Positions 10,141 to 19,447 of a stretch of DNA of 64,000 nt are shown here, one piece after another. The position numbers were made by a program, and so were the translations under genes. The stretch is taken from contig NZ_QVEX01000021.1 of NCBI RefSeq assembly GCF_003434055.1, positions 1-64,000 on the forward strand, given 5' to 3'. The notes below the pieces were generated by a model. That model had not been told where the DNA came from, searched no databases, and was given only the letters and a program-made list of their open reading frames with translations. Source of the stretch: Enterocloster aldenensis. GTDB taxonomy: Bacteria > Bacillota > Clostridia > Lachnospirales > Lachnospiraceae. Position 1 is the first letter of the stretch. The number at the start of each line of letters is the position of its first letter.

Positions 10141-13100
10141 CCGACCATGATGGTGTACATATGAAGACAAAAATAATCCTGGCAGTGGTCTGCATTGGCG
10201 CTGCGCTTAGTTTTCTTACCGTCCTTTTCGTACAGGATGTGAGCACGCAGCTTTGGGAACAATCTATCCATACAATCATGGAAAGCACAAAACAGGGCTG
10301 TACCACATTGCGCATCCAGCTTCAGGAAGCATATGAGGATATGGGAAATGTTGCAGTGGATTTAGAGGGATATTCATTGCAGCAGAAGCAGGAGATTGTG
10401 GAAATACTGGAACACTCCGCCCAATCACGTCATGGTACAGAGCTTTATCTTTCCGATGGTACCTGCCTGTCCGGATATGGAGTATGGGATCAGGCGGTTG
10501 GAAAACAGATTTTTGGACAGCAGAGGAAAAGCGGGATTGTCAACCCGCACATAAGCAGCGTGACAGGAGTCAATGTCTTTAACCTGTACATTCAGGTCCT
10601 CCTGGCTGACGGCACAAAAGCTTATCTGGTTAAGGAGTATGAAGTGGATACCATTGTGGACAGCTTCAGCCTTTCATTCTATGATAATGCAGGTTTCTCC
10701 TATGTTGTCAATACAAAAGGGGACATATTAATCCGGTCCCCACATCCCGGAAGCAATAAAACCGTGAGGAACCTTTTTGACATGCTGGATGTGCCGCAGA
10801 ATGCACCAGCACAGATGGAAGCGTTCAGACAGGCCCTGGAAAACTCCGGGAATGGCTGGGCAGTGTTCACATACCAGGGAGAAAAGACCGTATTCTGCTT
10901 CATACCGCTTCAGCTGCAGTCTGACTGGTATCTGGTATCAATCATCCCGAAGGATACCGTGAATGAGCAGACCCATGAAATCCTCATGCGTGCCCTGACC
11001 CTGATGGCCAGCATCATATTGGGGATATCAATCCTGGCCGCCTTTTATATCCGCTATGTGAGACGGACCAATAAGCGGCTTATGGACCAGGCCGCCTACA
11101 TCGGACATCTGTATAACGCTGTGCCGGAAGGCATTGCCCTGATTACCGTGGAAGAACCCAACCGGATCATCCAGCTTAACAGGGAGGGGATGGGACTGCT
11201 GGGCTATCCGGACGGGACCTCCGATGACGCTGTATCCGGACGGAACCTCCGTGAAGTCATACATCCGGATGATTATGAGGACATGGACCGCCTCTTTGAC
11301 CAGTCGTCAACAGAAGGTGGCAAGGCCGGTTTTGAAAAGCGCATGCTGAAAAACAGCGGGGAAGTTTTCTGGGGAGCAGGTATTCTGGAGAAGACAATGG
11401 ATGAAAACGGAACCCCTGTCTTAATTGTAACCTTCCATGATATAACGGCTGAGAAACTGGAGAAGGAAGCTGCGGAACGCGACAAACTCCAGGAACGCAT
11501 TACATTGGTGGGGGCCATCTCCAATGCTTATCCGGTAATCATACGCCTGAACCTGACCAGGGACACCCTGAATTTCATCTATGTCAGACAGGGGCTTATG
11601 ACAGACCTGGGAAGCCAGGAAACATACAGTCAGCTTTATGAGGACTTTTCATCCGGCGTTCACCCTGATAACCGGATGGAATACGCAAGCCGTTTTTCAC
11701 TGGAATCCCTGCGTGAAAGCCTGGTCCATAATAAGAATGAGGTATTCCTGGAATCAAAGCATCTGCTGACAGATGGGGAGTATCACTGGATATCCACCCA
11801 GATTATTTATGTGGATAACCCATATTCAGATGATATGCTGGCCATCCTTATTTCCCGTCGCATTGACGAACAGCGCCATGAAGAGGAACAGCAGCGGCTG
11901 GCCCTTAAAAGCGCCCTGGACAGCGCCAAGGCGGCAAGCAATGCAAAGAGCCGGTTTCTTTCTAACATGAGCCATGATATACGGACCCCCATGAATGCCA
12001 TCATAGGAATGACGGCAATTGCAGCCGCACACATTGACGACCGGGACAGGGTGCTGGAATGCCTGAAGAAGATTAATCTTTCAGGAAAACATCTCTTAAG
12101 CCTGATTAACGATGTCCTGGACATGTCAAAGATAGAGAACGGAAAACTCTCAATCAGGGAAGAACCCTTTAATTTCCCTGAACTGGTAGCAGATGCGGCC
12201 GGGCTTATACATTTACAGGCAAATGCAGGCAGGCTTGCCATGGATGTCTGTCTTCCGCACATGAAAAATGAAAATGTCATTGGTGACCCCCTCCGTATGC
12301 GCCAGGTGTGCATCAATATCCTGAGCAATGCGGTAAAATATACCCCGCCGGGCGGGTTTGTCAAGGTTGAGGCCTGGCAGGAGGATGGTCTGGTCCTGGG
12401 TTATGGAAATTTTGTGTTCCGCTGCACGGATACCGGAGTGGGAATGGACCCATCATTTCTGGAACATATCTTCCAGCCCTTTGAACGCGCCCAGGACCAT
12501 GCCGGCATGAAGGTTGCCGGTACCGGTCTGGGAATGGCCATAACCAAAAACATCATTGATCTTATGAATGGGGATATACAGGTGGAAAGCAGTCCCGGTA
12601 AGGGTACCGTATTCACCGTAACCATACCGCTTAAACTGCAGGATGCACCTGAGGAGCAGGTGCCAAAGGCCTGGCTTGGGATAAACAGCCTGATTGTGGA
12701 TGATGACAGGCAGACCTGCCTCAATGCAGTGGAACTGCTTAAGGATATGGGACTGAGGGCATGCTTTGTCACGGACGGAGAAACAGGTGTAAGGTATGCT
12801 GCGGATGCAAAGGACACAAAAGACCCGTATGAACTCATAATCATTGATTGGAAGATGCCTGGTATGGACGGGATTGAAACAACGCGCCGTATCAGGAAGG
12901 AAGTGGGGGCGGCAGTACCGGTCATTGTCCTGACCGCTTATGACTGGTCGGAGATAGAGGGCGAGGCCAGAGAGGCAGGAGTCACTGCTTTTATCTCCAA
13001 ACCCTTTTACCGCTCCAAAATGTGTTACCTGCTCAGGGGATTGGACGGCGGCGCAAACGAGGATAAGAAGCCGGCAGCGCGGCCGGATTATAAAGGGAAA

Positions 13101-13487
13101 CGAATTCTTCTGGCAGAAGACAATGAGATTAACAGGGAGATTGCCGGAACCCTGATTCGGGAGATGGGCATCATGGTTGAGGAGGCTATGGACGGCAGTG
13201 AGGCTGTAGAAATGGTGAGGCAGTCAGAGGAAGGATATTATGACTTGATATTCATGGATATCCAGATGCCGGTCATGGACGGATATCAGGCGGCCAAGGT
13301 TATACGGGGCCTGGAACGCGGGGATGCATGCCATATGCCCATTATTGCCATGACTGCCAATGCTTTTGAGGAAGATGTGAGGGAGGCCATGAGGGCCGGT
13401 ATGAATGCACATTTTTCAAAGCCCATTGACCTGGATGCATTGGAAGCCCTGCTCTCCAAATACCTGAGTGGGGAAAGCGGCAAATAG
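10137..13487 (+). CDS. Membrane hybrid sensor histidine kinase with two receiver domains
   Basis: At 1116 residues, this has membrane segments at about 12-30 and 283-305 flanking an extracytoplasmic Cache-like sensor. PAS domains follow at about 320-440 and 450-590. The dimerisation domain carries the phospho-acceptor His613 in SNMSHDIRTPMN. The HATPase domain carries DTGVGM and GTGLGMAI. Receiver 1 has Asp904 (IIIDWKMPGMDG) and receiver 2 has Asp1041 (FMDIQMPVMDG). There is no DNA-binding or output domain, so the phosphate must pass to a partner not encoded nearby, or the receivers regulate the kinase. The ATG overlaps the upstream stop and has GGAGGA at good spacing. Confidence 0.9.
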   Translation: MTDHDGVHMKTKIILAVVCIGAALSFLTVLFVQDVSTQLWEQSIHTIMESTKQGCTTLRIQLQEAYEDMGNVAVDLEGYSLQQKQEIVEILEHSAQSRHGTELYLSDGTCLSGYGVWDQAVGKQIFGQQRKSGIVNPHISSVTGVNVFNLYIQVLLADGTKAYLVKEYEVDTIVDSFSLSFYDNAGFSYVVNTKGDILIRSPHPGSNKTVRNLFDMLDVPQNAPAQMEAFRQALENSGNGWAVFTYQGEKTVFCFIPLQLQSDWYLVSIIPKDTVNEQTHEILMRALTLMASIILGISILAAFYIRYVRRTNKRLMDQAAYIGHLYNAVPEGIALITVEEPNRIIQLNREGMGLLGYPDGTSDDAVSGRNLREVIHPDDYEDMDRLFDQSSTEGGKAGFEKRMLKNSGEVFWGAGILEKTMDENGTPVLIVTFHDITAEKLEKEAAERDKLQERITLVGAISNAYPVIIRLNLTRDTLNFIYVRQGLMTDLGSQETYSQLYEDFSSGVHPDNRMEYASRFSLESLRESLVHNKNEVFLESKHLLTDGEYHWISTQIIYVDNPYSDDMLAILISRRIDEQRHEEEQQRLALKSALDSAKAASNAKSRFLSNMSHDIRTPMNAIIGMTAIAAAHIDDRDRVLECLKKINLSGKHLLSLINDVLDMSKIENGKLSIREEPFNFPELVADAAGLIHLQANAGRLAMDVCLPHMKNENVIGDPLRMRQVCINILSNAVKYTPPGGFVKVEAWQEDGLVLGYGNFVFRCTDTGVGMDPSFLEHIFQPFERAQDHAGMKVAGTGLGMAITKNIIDLMNGDIQVESSPGKGTVFTVTIPLKLQDAPEEQVPKAWLGINSLIVDDDRQTCLNAVELLKDMGLRACFVTDGETGVRYAADAKDTKDPYELIIIDWKMPGMDGIETTRRIRKEVGAAVPVIVLTAYDWSEIEGEAREAGVTAFISKPFYRSKMCYLLRGLDGGANEDKKPAARPDYKGKRILLAEDNEINREIAGTLIREMGIMVEEAMDGSEAVEMVRQSEEGYYDLIFMDIQMPVMDGYQAAKVIRGLERGDACHMPIIAMTANAFEEDVREAMRAGMNAHFSKPIDLDALEALLSKYLSGESGK

Positions 13488-13526
13488 AACGGGCGCCGGA
13501 ATAAATTCCCGGCGCCTGTTCTTTTT
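13487..13526 (+). terminator. Intrinsic terminator after the hybrid kinase
   Basis: A GC-rich stem built from GAACGGGCGCCGG and its partner CCGGCGCCTGTTC, with one mismatch, followed by a T5 run. It begins on the last base of the kinase stop codon. Confidence 0.88.
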
Positions 13527-13612
13527 AAGGAAACAATTCTTCCAGTTCCTTACAAAAACATAAAAATTAATTTAAGGTGTCGCAAAACATAAAAACTTGT
13601 GGTATACTAAAT

Positions 13613-13618
13613 TGATAT
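13613..13618 (+). promoter_or_regulatory. Extended -10 promoter element for the cdaA operon
   Basis: TATACT with an upstream TG (TGG-TATACT) 26 bp before the first gene of the c-di-AMP operon and downstream of a terminator. The -35 box is weak. Confidence 0.55.
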
Positions 13619-13643
13619 GTTATGAGATTCTTAAGGAGTGCCT

Positions 13644-14075
13644 ATGCTGAACGAAGAAAAGGTCAGATATATGACGGAATTGGCCATATTTGAAAAGAAC
13701 GAAGGCAAGAAGATATTCCCTATTAACCGCTATTTTAAAAAAGATTATGTAGGCGGACAGATGTTCCGCTCATTTTTTGGGTATACCTTCTGTTATTGTC
13801 TTCTGCTTCTGATGTGGGTTCTCTATAAACTGGACGAGCTGCTGAATGATATGAGTATTGACGAGATCCTCCGCGCCGGTGAACGCTGGGGAATCATCTA
13901 TGTGGCCGGCCTGGCGGTTTACCTGTTTATTACCTGGATTGTGTATGCCAAGCGGTATGATTACGCATCCCGTTCCCAGACCATGTACGCTTCCAAGCTT
14001 AAGCACCTGCTGAAGCGCTACGATAAGGACAGGACTGACCGAATGAGGGATAACAGAGGAGGAAGGGCCAGATGA
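13644..14075 (+). CDS. Small two-TM membrane protein of unknown function
   Basis: A 143-residue protein. A soluble N-terminus (MLNEEKVRYMTELAIFEKNEG) precedes two hydrophobic segments at about residues 47-62 and 83-103, and the C-terminus is strongly basic. I do not recognise a named family. The ATG sits five bases after AAGGAG; a GTG six bases earlier overlaps that site. The stop overlaps the next ATG by 4 bp, so it is translationally coupled to a larger membrane protein and belongs to the operon leading to cdaA. Confidence 0.75.
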   Translation: MLNEEKVRYMTELAIFEKNEGKKIFPINRYFKKDYVGGQMFRSFFGYTFCYCLLLLMWVLYKLDELLNDMSIDEILRAGERWGIIYVAGLAVYLFITWIVYAKRYDYASRSQTMYASKLKHLLKRYDKDRTDRMRDNRGGRAR

Positions 14076-15028
14076 CAAGTCTTCTGCTATGGAAAGAGCA
14101 ATTAAAGCAATTTTATAATAAGTACAGTTATGGCGTACAGCCGGTCATCCGTTTCCTGTTTGCGCTGTGCACGTTCCTGAGCCTGAATGCCAATATCGGA
14201 TATATGAACAAGCTTAAGAACCCCCTGGTAATCATCCTGGTATGCCTGGTAAGTTCCCTGCTGCCCTACGGTGCCATTGTGTTCCTGGCAGCCTGCCTTC
14301 TTGTGGCCCATGTCTATGCGGTGTCGCTGGAGATGGCGTTGATTACGCTGGTGCTTATATTGACCGTGGCAATCCTTTACTATGGCTTCAAGCCGGGAGA
14401 CAGCTACCTGATTGTACTAACGCCACTGGCGTTCTTGTTTAAGATTCCCTATGCAATCCCCCTTTTGGTGGGGCTGGGAGGCAGTCTTGCATCCGTAATC
14501 CCCGTGGGATGCGGGGTGTTCCTGTATTATCTTGTGATGTATGTAAAGCAGAATGCGGGTATCCTTACCAATGAAGGTTCTGTGGATATTGTACAGAAGT
14601 ACAGCCAGATCCTTAAGTCCGTCATATTCAACCAGACCATGATGGTCATGATTGCAACCTGTGCCGTGGGCATCATCATCGTGTATCTGATACGCAGGCT
14701 GTCCATGGATTATTCCTGGATCATTGCCATCATAGCCGGTTCCGTGGCAGAACTTCTGGTCATTTTCATAGGGGATTTTGTTTTTGGCGTATCCGTGGCA
14801 GTGGGGCAGCTGATTCTGGGCATACTATTGTCAACCCTGATTGCAGTGGTGTACAATTTTTTTATCATCACAGTGGATTATACCAGGACGGAATATGTCC
14901 AGTTTGAAGATGACGATTATTATTATTACGTGAAGGCAGTGCCCAAGATGAACGTGAGCACACCGGATGTAAAGGTACAGAAAATAAGTTCCAGAAAACG
15001 CAGCACAAGGGAGAGAAACGTGTATTAA
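14072..15028 (+). CDS. Polytopic membrane protein upstream of cdaA
   Basis: A 318-residue protein with about eight hydrophobic segments through residue 270 and a charged cytoplasmic tail containing a run of Asp and Tyr (FEDDDYYYYVKA) and a basic end. It looks permease-like, but it has no ABC-permease signature I can name. It starts with an ATGA overlap. It lies between a small membrane protein and cdaA with a 31-bp gap, so it is probably co-transcribed with the c-di-AMP genes. Transport or envelope homeostasis linked to c-di-AMP is only an inference from position. Confidence 0.7.
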   Translation: MTSLLLWKEQLKQFYNKYSYGVQPVIRFLFALCTFLSLNANIGYMNKLKNPLVIILVCLVSSLLPYGAIVFLAACLLVAHVYAVSLEMALITLVLILTVAILYYGFKPGDSYLIVLTPLAFLFKIPYAIPLLVGLGGSLASVIPVGCGVFLYYLVMYVKQNAGILTNEGSVDIVQKYSQILKSVIFNQTMMVMIATCAVGIIIVYLIRRLSMDYSWIIAIIAGSVAELLVIFIGDFVFGVSVAVGQLILGILLSTLIAVVYNFFIITVDYTRTEYVQFEDDDYYYYVKAVPKMNVSTPDVKVQKISSRKRSTRERNVY

Positions 15029-15059
15029 TGAAAAAGATTGATTGCAAGGAGGTGACAGC

Positions 15060-15929
15060 ATGGCAGAAATGCTAGAACAGATGTCATCATGGCTGACTCT
15101 GTTGCCAAGGATATCACTTGGGAATATTCTGGAGATTGTGATTATCTCCTTCCTGGTGTATGAGATCCTTGTATGGATTAAGAATACCAGGGCATGGAAC
15201 CTGTTAAAGGGCCTGCTGGTTATCCTGATGTTTGTGGTATTTGCTGCCGTGTTCCACCTGACCGTTATATTATGGATATTAGAAAACACTACAACCATTG
15301 CGGTGACAGCCCTGCTGGTAATATTCCAGCCTGAACTGCGCAAGGCCCTGGAACAGCTGGGAAGCCGCAATATACTTTCCAACATCCTTTCCTTTGATGA
15401 CGGGAAGGACAGCCAGGCTTTCAGCGACAAGACCATCAATGAACTGGTAAGGGCCACCTTTGAGATGGCTAAAGTCAAGACAGGGGCGCTGATGGTAATC
15501 GAGAGAGGGTCCTCACTTAAGGAAATCGAGAGGACGGGGATTGAGATTAACGGCCTGGTCACCAGCCAGCTGCTGATAAACATATTTGAACACAACACCC
15601 CGCTTCATGACGGCGCGGTTGTCATACGCGGGAACCGTATTACCGCGGCCACCTGTTATCTGCCGCTTTCCGACAACATGACCATCAGCAAGGACCTGGG
15701 CACCCGCCACAGGGCAGCGGTGGGGGTCAGCGAGGTGACAGACAGCGTGACGATTGTGGTTTCCGAGGAAACAGGAAGGGTTTCCGTGGCAGAGGAAGGG
15801 ACTTTGACTAAAATTGCGGATGCGGAAGGATTAAAGAAGATTCTTGCCACCGTTAAGGAGGAAACAGTCTCTTTGAACCGTTTTAAAATATGGAAGGGAA
15901 GGCTGAAGAATGGAAAAAAAGCTGTCTAA
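15060..15929 (+). CDS. cdaA: Diadenylate cyclase CdaA
   Basis: Makes the essential second messenger c-di-AMP from two ATP. The 289 residues start with three transmembrane helices (about 10-85), then a DAC domain. The catalytic DGA motif is at residues 184-186 in PLHDGAVVIRG, and the RHR motif is at 216-218 in GTRHRAAVGVSE. The start is the ATG after AAGGAGGTGACAGC; the in-frame codon 18 bp upstream is too close to that site. The last 20 bases overlap cdaR, the usual regulator partner. Confidence 0.95.
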   Translation: MAEMLEQMSSWLTLLPRISLGNILEIVIISFLVYEILVWIKNTRAWNLLKGLLVILMFVVFAAVFHLTVILWILENTTTIAVTALLVIFQPELRKALEQLGSRNILSNILSFDDGKDSQAFSDKTINELVRATFEMAKVKTGALMVIERGSSLKEIERTGIEINGLVTSQLLINIFEHNTPLHDGAVVIRGNRITAATCYLPLSDNMTISKDLGTRHRAAVGVSEVTDSVTIVVSEETGRVSVAEEGTLTKIADAEGLKKILATVKEETVSLNRFKIWKGRLKNGKKAV

Positions 15930-17244
15930 TAACCTTGGGCTTAAAGTCCTTTCTGTCTTCCTGGCATTCTTTGTATGGCTGGCAGTCATGAACATAGCGA
16001 ATCCAAAAGTAATGCGCAGCCAGGAAGTACCCTTGGAAATCCTCAATGGGGATATCCTTGAATCCAGTGGAAAGACATATGAAGTCATAGGCGACAGGGA
16101 CACGGTTACTGTTTACTATAAGGTGACTACATCGGATTCCGCCAACATCAAGGCCTCTGATTTCAGGGCTTATATCGATTTGGCAGATGTGTACGAGCCA
16201 ACGGGCGCGGTGCCGGTTAAACTGGAAGTAAAGAATAACAGCAACAAGCTGGAGTCCGTGGTATCAAAGCCCAGTGTCATCCGGATTGAGACCGAGGATT
16301 TACAGCGCAAGCCCTTTAATCTTGAGACCAAGACAGAAGGCGTGACCGAAGACGGATATAATCCCGGCGTGGCCACTGTCTCACCCACGTATATATATGT
16401 GAGCGGACCCGTGTCCGTGGTGGGACGGATCAGTTCAGTGGGAATCGTGATTAATGTTGAGGGCGCTAACAGCGACCTGTCAGGCACATTGCCTGTGAGG
16501 TGCTTTGACGCCAATAACAATGACCTGACGGACCAGATCGGCGACAGGGTAACCTTCAGCCGCTCTGAGATTGATTATACCCTTCCCATACTGAAGGAGA
16601 AGAACCTGAACCTTACCTTTGAGACAGAAGGGACGGTGGCGGACGGTTACCGGTTTACGGGAATTGAGAGCAGCAGGAATTATGTGGAGGTCAAAGGCCT
16701 TAAGTCCGATCTGGCCAGGGCGAATTCAGTGACAATCCCAAAGTCCGAGCTGAACATGGATGGGGCAACAGGCGATAAGGAAGTTACCATTGACCTGAAC
16801 AAGTACCTGCCGGAAGGCGTTGAACTTGCTGACCCGGCTGCCAATGAGATTAAGGTAGTCATTAAGGTGGAGTCCCTGGAGAGCAGGACGTATGAGGTGC
16901 CTGTGAGCCAGATTAAACAGGTTGGCGCATCCGGCCAGTATGATTATGAATACGACAGGAAATCACTCAATATAGTAGTAAAGGGGCTGAAGGAAGACCT
17001 GGACCAGCTGACGTCCGCAGCAATCCAGGCTGAACTGGATGTAAGCAGCATGGAACCAGGGGACAACATGGGAACTGTAACGCTAGAACTGGGCGATGCT
17101 TATGAGCTTGTAAGCGGCAACAGCGTTCTGGTAACAGTCACTGAGAAAGGGCCGTCTGCGCCGGATGGCGAGGCAGAAGAGGATGAAAGCCAGTCCGGGA
17201 CCAATGAATCCGGGGAATCCGTGAAGGAGACAACCGGGGCATAG
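15910..17244 (+). CDS. cdaR: CdaR/YbbR-domain regulator of CdaA
   Basis: A 444-residue protein with one N-terminal membrane helix (about 9-28; NNLGLKVLSVFLAFFVWLAV, the classic YbbR start). Several extracytoplasmic YbbR repeats follow, each with a pattern like VYYKVTTSDS, ISSVGIVINVEGANSD and VEVKGLKSDLARANSV. The C-terminus is a Glu/Ser-rich disordered tail. CdaR proteins modulate CdaA from outside the membrane. The gene starts inside the cdaA end, indicating coupling. glmM, the common third gene, is not next; an HPr gene follows after 132 bp. Confidence 0.92.
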   Translation: MEKKLSNNLGLKVLSVFLAFFVWLAVMNIANPKVMRSQEVPLEILNGDILESSGKTYEVIGDRDTVTVYYKVTTSDSANIKASDFRAYIDLADVYEPTGAVPVKLEVKNNSNKLESVVSKPSVIRIETEDLQRKPFNLETKTEGVTEDGYNPGVATVSPTYIYVSGPVSVVGRISSVGIVINVEGANSDLSGTLPVRCFDANNNDLTDQIGDRVTFSRSEIDYTLPILKEKNLNLTFETEGTVADGYRFTGIESSRNYVEVKGLKSDLARANSVTIPKSELNMDGATGDKEVTIDLNKYLPEGVELADPAANEIKVVIKVESLESRTYEVPVSQIKQVGASGQYDYEYDRKSLNIVVKGLKEDLDQLTSAAIQAELDVSSMEPGDNMGTVTLELGDAYELVSGNSVLVTVTEKGPSAPDGEAEEDESQSGTNESGESVKETTGA

Positions 17245-17376
17245 GGAATGTCCCGGACATCCATTCCAGCCAACTGCATACCCCGGGGCCTGCCGCCCAT
17301 CCAGGCCGGCAGCCGCGGTTGCATCAGAATATAGCAGCACTGTACAAAGAGGTGCAGTGCAAAGGAGAGAGGTAAC

Positions 17377-17640
17377 ATGGTAAGTGCGACAACCGTTATT
17401 AAGAATCCATCCGGCCTGCATCTGAGGCCGGCAGGTATCCTCTGCAAGGAGGCATTGCTCTATAAATCCAAGATATCCTTCAAAATACGGACCACCACGG
17501 CCAATGCCAAAAGTGTCCTCAGTGTTCTTGGCGCCTGTGTGAAGTCCGGGGATGAAATCACATTTGTCTGCGAGGGACCGGATGAGGAGGCGGCATTAGC
17601 AGCCATGGTGAAGATTGTGGAGGATGGTTTAGGGGAGTAA
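17377..17640 (+). CDS. HPr-family phosphocarrier (Ser46 type)
   Basis: An 87-residue PTS phosphocarrier. The active His is residue 15 in PSGLHLRPAG, with Leu where most HPr proteins have Ala after the His. Ser46 is present in NAKSVLSVLGA, so regulatory phosphorylation by HPr kinase is possible. It lies 85 bp upstream of ptsI, which fits general PTS function. A second HPr with different position-46 chemistry lies 5 kb downstream, so the division of labour is open. The ribosome site GGAGAGAGG precedes the ATG. Confidence 0.9.
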   Translation: MVSATTVIKNPSGLHLRPAGILCKEALLYKSKISFKIRTTTANAKSVLSVLGACVKSGDEITFVCEGPDEEAALAAMVKIVEDGLGE

Positions 17641-17725
17641 CGGCCTCCATGGTGGGAAATGACCGGAGAGTGACGGCAACCAAAGGTTGTGAGTATAAAT
17701 GAAAGCAATAAGGAGGTACAAGAGT

Positions 17726-19447
17726 ATGTACAAGGGAACTAGCGCTTCTGCAGGAATCGGGATTGGAAAAGCAGTGATTGTGGAAGAAGCAGAGCTGGTA
17801 ATCACCAGACAGGCAGTGAGTGATGGGGAAGCAGAAATACAGCGTTTTAAGGGAGCGCTGGAGCAGACCATTAAGGACACGGAGCGTCTGGCAGAAGACC
17901 TGGCTGTCAGGGTAGGGGAAAAAGAGGCGGAAATCATGCAGGGCCATATGATGCTGCTGTCCGACCCCATGCTCACAGGGGAGATTGAGAATTCCATTAA
18001 GAACGACGGGGTCAACAGTGAGTTTGCCATTGAGAATGTATGCAACATGTATGCGGATATGTTTGCCTCCATGGGAGATGAACTGATGCAGCAGAGGGCC
18101 ACGGACATGCGTGATATCAAGACGCGGATGCAGCGGGTGCTGATGGGCATCCAGTCCGTGGATATCTCCTCCCTTCCGGCGGGAAGCATCCTTGTTGCAA
18201 AGGACCTTACGCCATCCATGACAGCAGGAATCAATCCTGCCAATGTAACGGGCATCGTAACGGAGCTGGGCGGCAGGACAAGCCACAGTGCAATTCTTGC
18301 AAGGGCCCTTGAGATTCCGGCCGTGGTGGCTGTGAACAGCTTTATTGAAGGCGTTAAGGACGGGGATGATGTGGTCCTGGACGGCAGTACCGGTGAAGTA
18401 TATGTGAATCCGGAAGCAGATGTTAAGGCCGGATATGAGGCTAAGAAGGTCCGGTTCCAGGAAGAGAAAAAGGAACTGGAGCAGTTTATCGGCAAGGCTT
18501 CTGTGACAAAGGACGGGGTCCGGGTTGAGATTGTGGCTAATATCGGCAAGCCCGAGGATGTGGATAAGGTACTTGAGTATGATGGAGAGGGAATCGGCCT
18601 GTTCCGCACCGAGTTCCTGTTTATGGACAGGACTGCCATGCCTACGGAGGATGAGCAGTTTGAGGCCTATAAGAAGGTAGCAGCGGCCATGAACGGCAAG
18701 CCTGTCATCATCCGCACCCTGGATATCGGCGGCGATAAGGAAATCCCATACATGGGGCTGGAGAAGGACGAGAACCCATTCCTGGGCTACCGCGCAATCC
18801 GTTTCTGCCTTGACCGCAAAGAGGATGTCTATAAGCCGCAGCTGCGCGCCCTGCTGCGCGCCAGCGCTTTTGGCAACATCCGCATCATGGTCCCCCTTGT
18901 TACATGTATTGAGGAATACCGTGAGGCAAAGGCATTGGTGGAGGAACTTAAGGCGGAACTGGACAGCAATGGAATTGCATATAACAAGGACATCCAGGTG
19001 GGTATCATGGTGGAGACTGCCGCGGCATCCCTGATTGCGGATATCTTTGCAAAAGAGGCTGATTTCTTCAGCATAGGTACCAATGACCTGACCCAGTATA
19101 CCATGTCGGTGGACAGGGGCAATAAGAAGGTGTCCTACCTGTATTCTACTTTTAACCCTGCTGTGTTAAGGAGCATCAGGCACATCATTGCCTGCGGACG
19201 GGAAGCAGGCATCATGGTAGGTATGTGCGGAGAGGCTGCCAGCGACCCGATGATGATCCCGCTGCTTCTTGCATTTGGCCTGAATGAATTCAGCATGAGC
19301 GCGTCTGCCATGTTAAAATCCAGGAAGATGGTCATGTCCTACAGCACCAGCGAGCTTCAGGCGGTTGCTGACAAGGCCATGAGTTTTGCAACAGCAGCGG
19401 AGACAGAGCAGTATATGAAAGAATTTGTGGAGAATGGAACAGTATAA
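17726..19447 (+). CDS. ptsI: PTS enzyme I (phosphoenolpyruvate-protein phosphotransferase)
   Basis: Transfers phosphate from PEP to HPr, the first step of all PTS sugar uptake. At 573 residues it is full length. It begins MYKGTSASAGIGIGK. The phospho-histidine is His187 in GGRTSHSAILAR. The PEP-binding barrel carries GIGLFRTEFLFM, GTNDLTQYTMSVDR and GMCGEAASDP. The start is the ATG after AAGGAGGT; an earlier in-frame ATG lies upstream of that site. Its TAA overlaps the ATG of a polysaccharide-polymerase-like membrane gene (TAATG), an unusual partner for enzyme I. Confidence 0.96.
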   Translation: MYKGTSASAGIGIGKAVIVEEAELVITRQAVSDGEAEIQRFKGALEQTIKDTERLAEDLAVRVGEKEAEIMQGHMMLLSDPMLTGEIENSIKNDGVNSEFAIENVCNMYADMFASMGDELMQQRATDMRDIKTRMQRVLMGIQSVDISSLPAGSILVAKDLTPSMTAGINPANVTGIVTELGGRTSHSAILARALEIPAVVAVNSFIEGVKDGDDVVLDGSTGEVYVNPEADVKAGYEAKKVRFQEEKKELEQFIGKASVTKDGVRVEIVANIGKPEDVDKVLEYDGEGIGLFRTEFLFMDRTAMPTEDEQFEAYKKVAAAMNGKPVIIRTLDIGGDKEIPYMGLEKDENPFLGYRAIRFCLDRKEDVYKPQLRALLRASAFGNIRIMVPLVTCIEEYREAKALVEELKAELDSNGIAYNKDIQVGIMVETAAASLIADIFAKEADFFSIGTNDLTQYTMSVDRGNKKVSYLYSTFNPAVLRSIRHIIACGREAGIMVGMCGEAASDPMMIPLLLAFGLNEFSMSASAMLKSRKMVMSYSTSELQAVADKAMSFATAAETEQYMKEFVENGTV

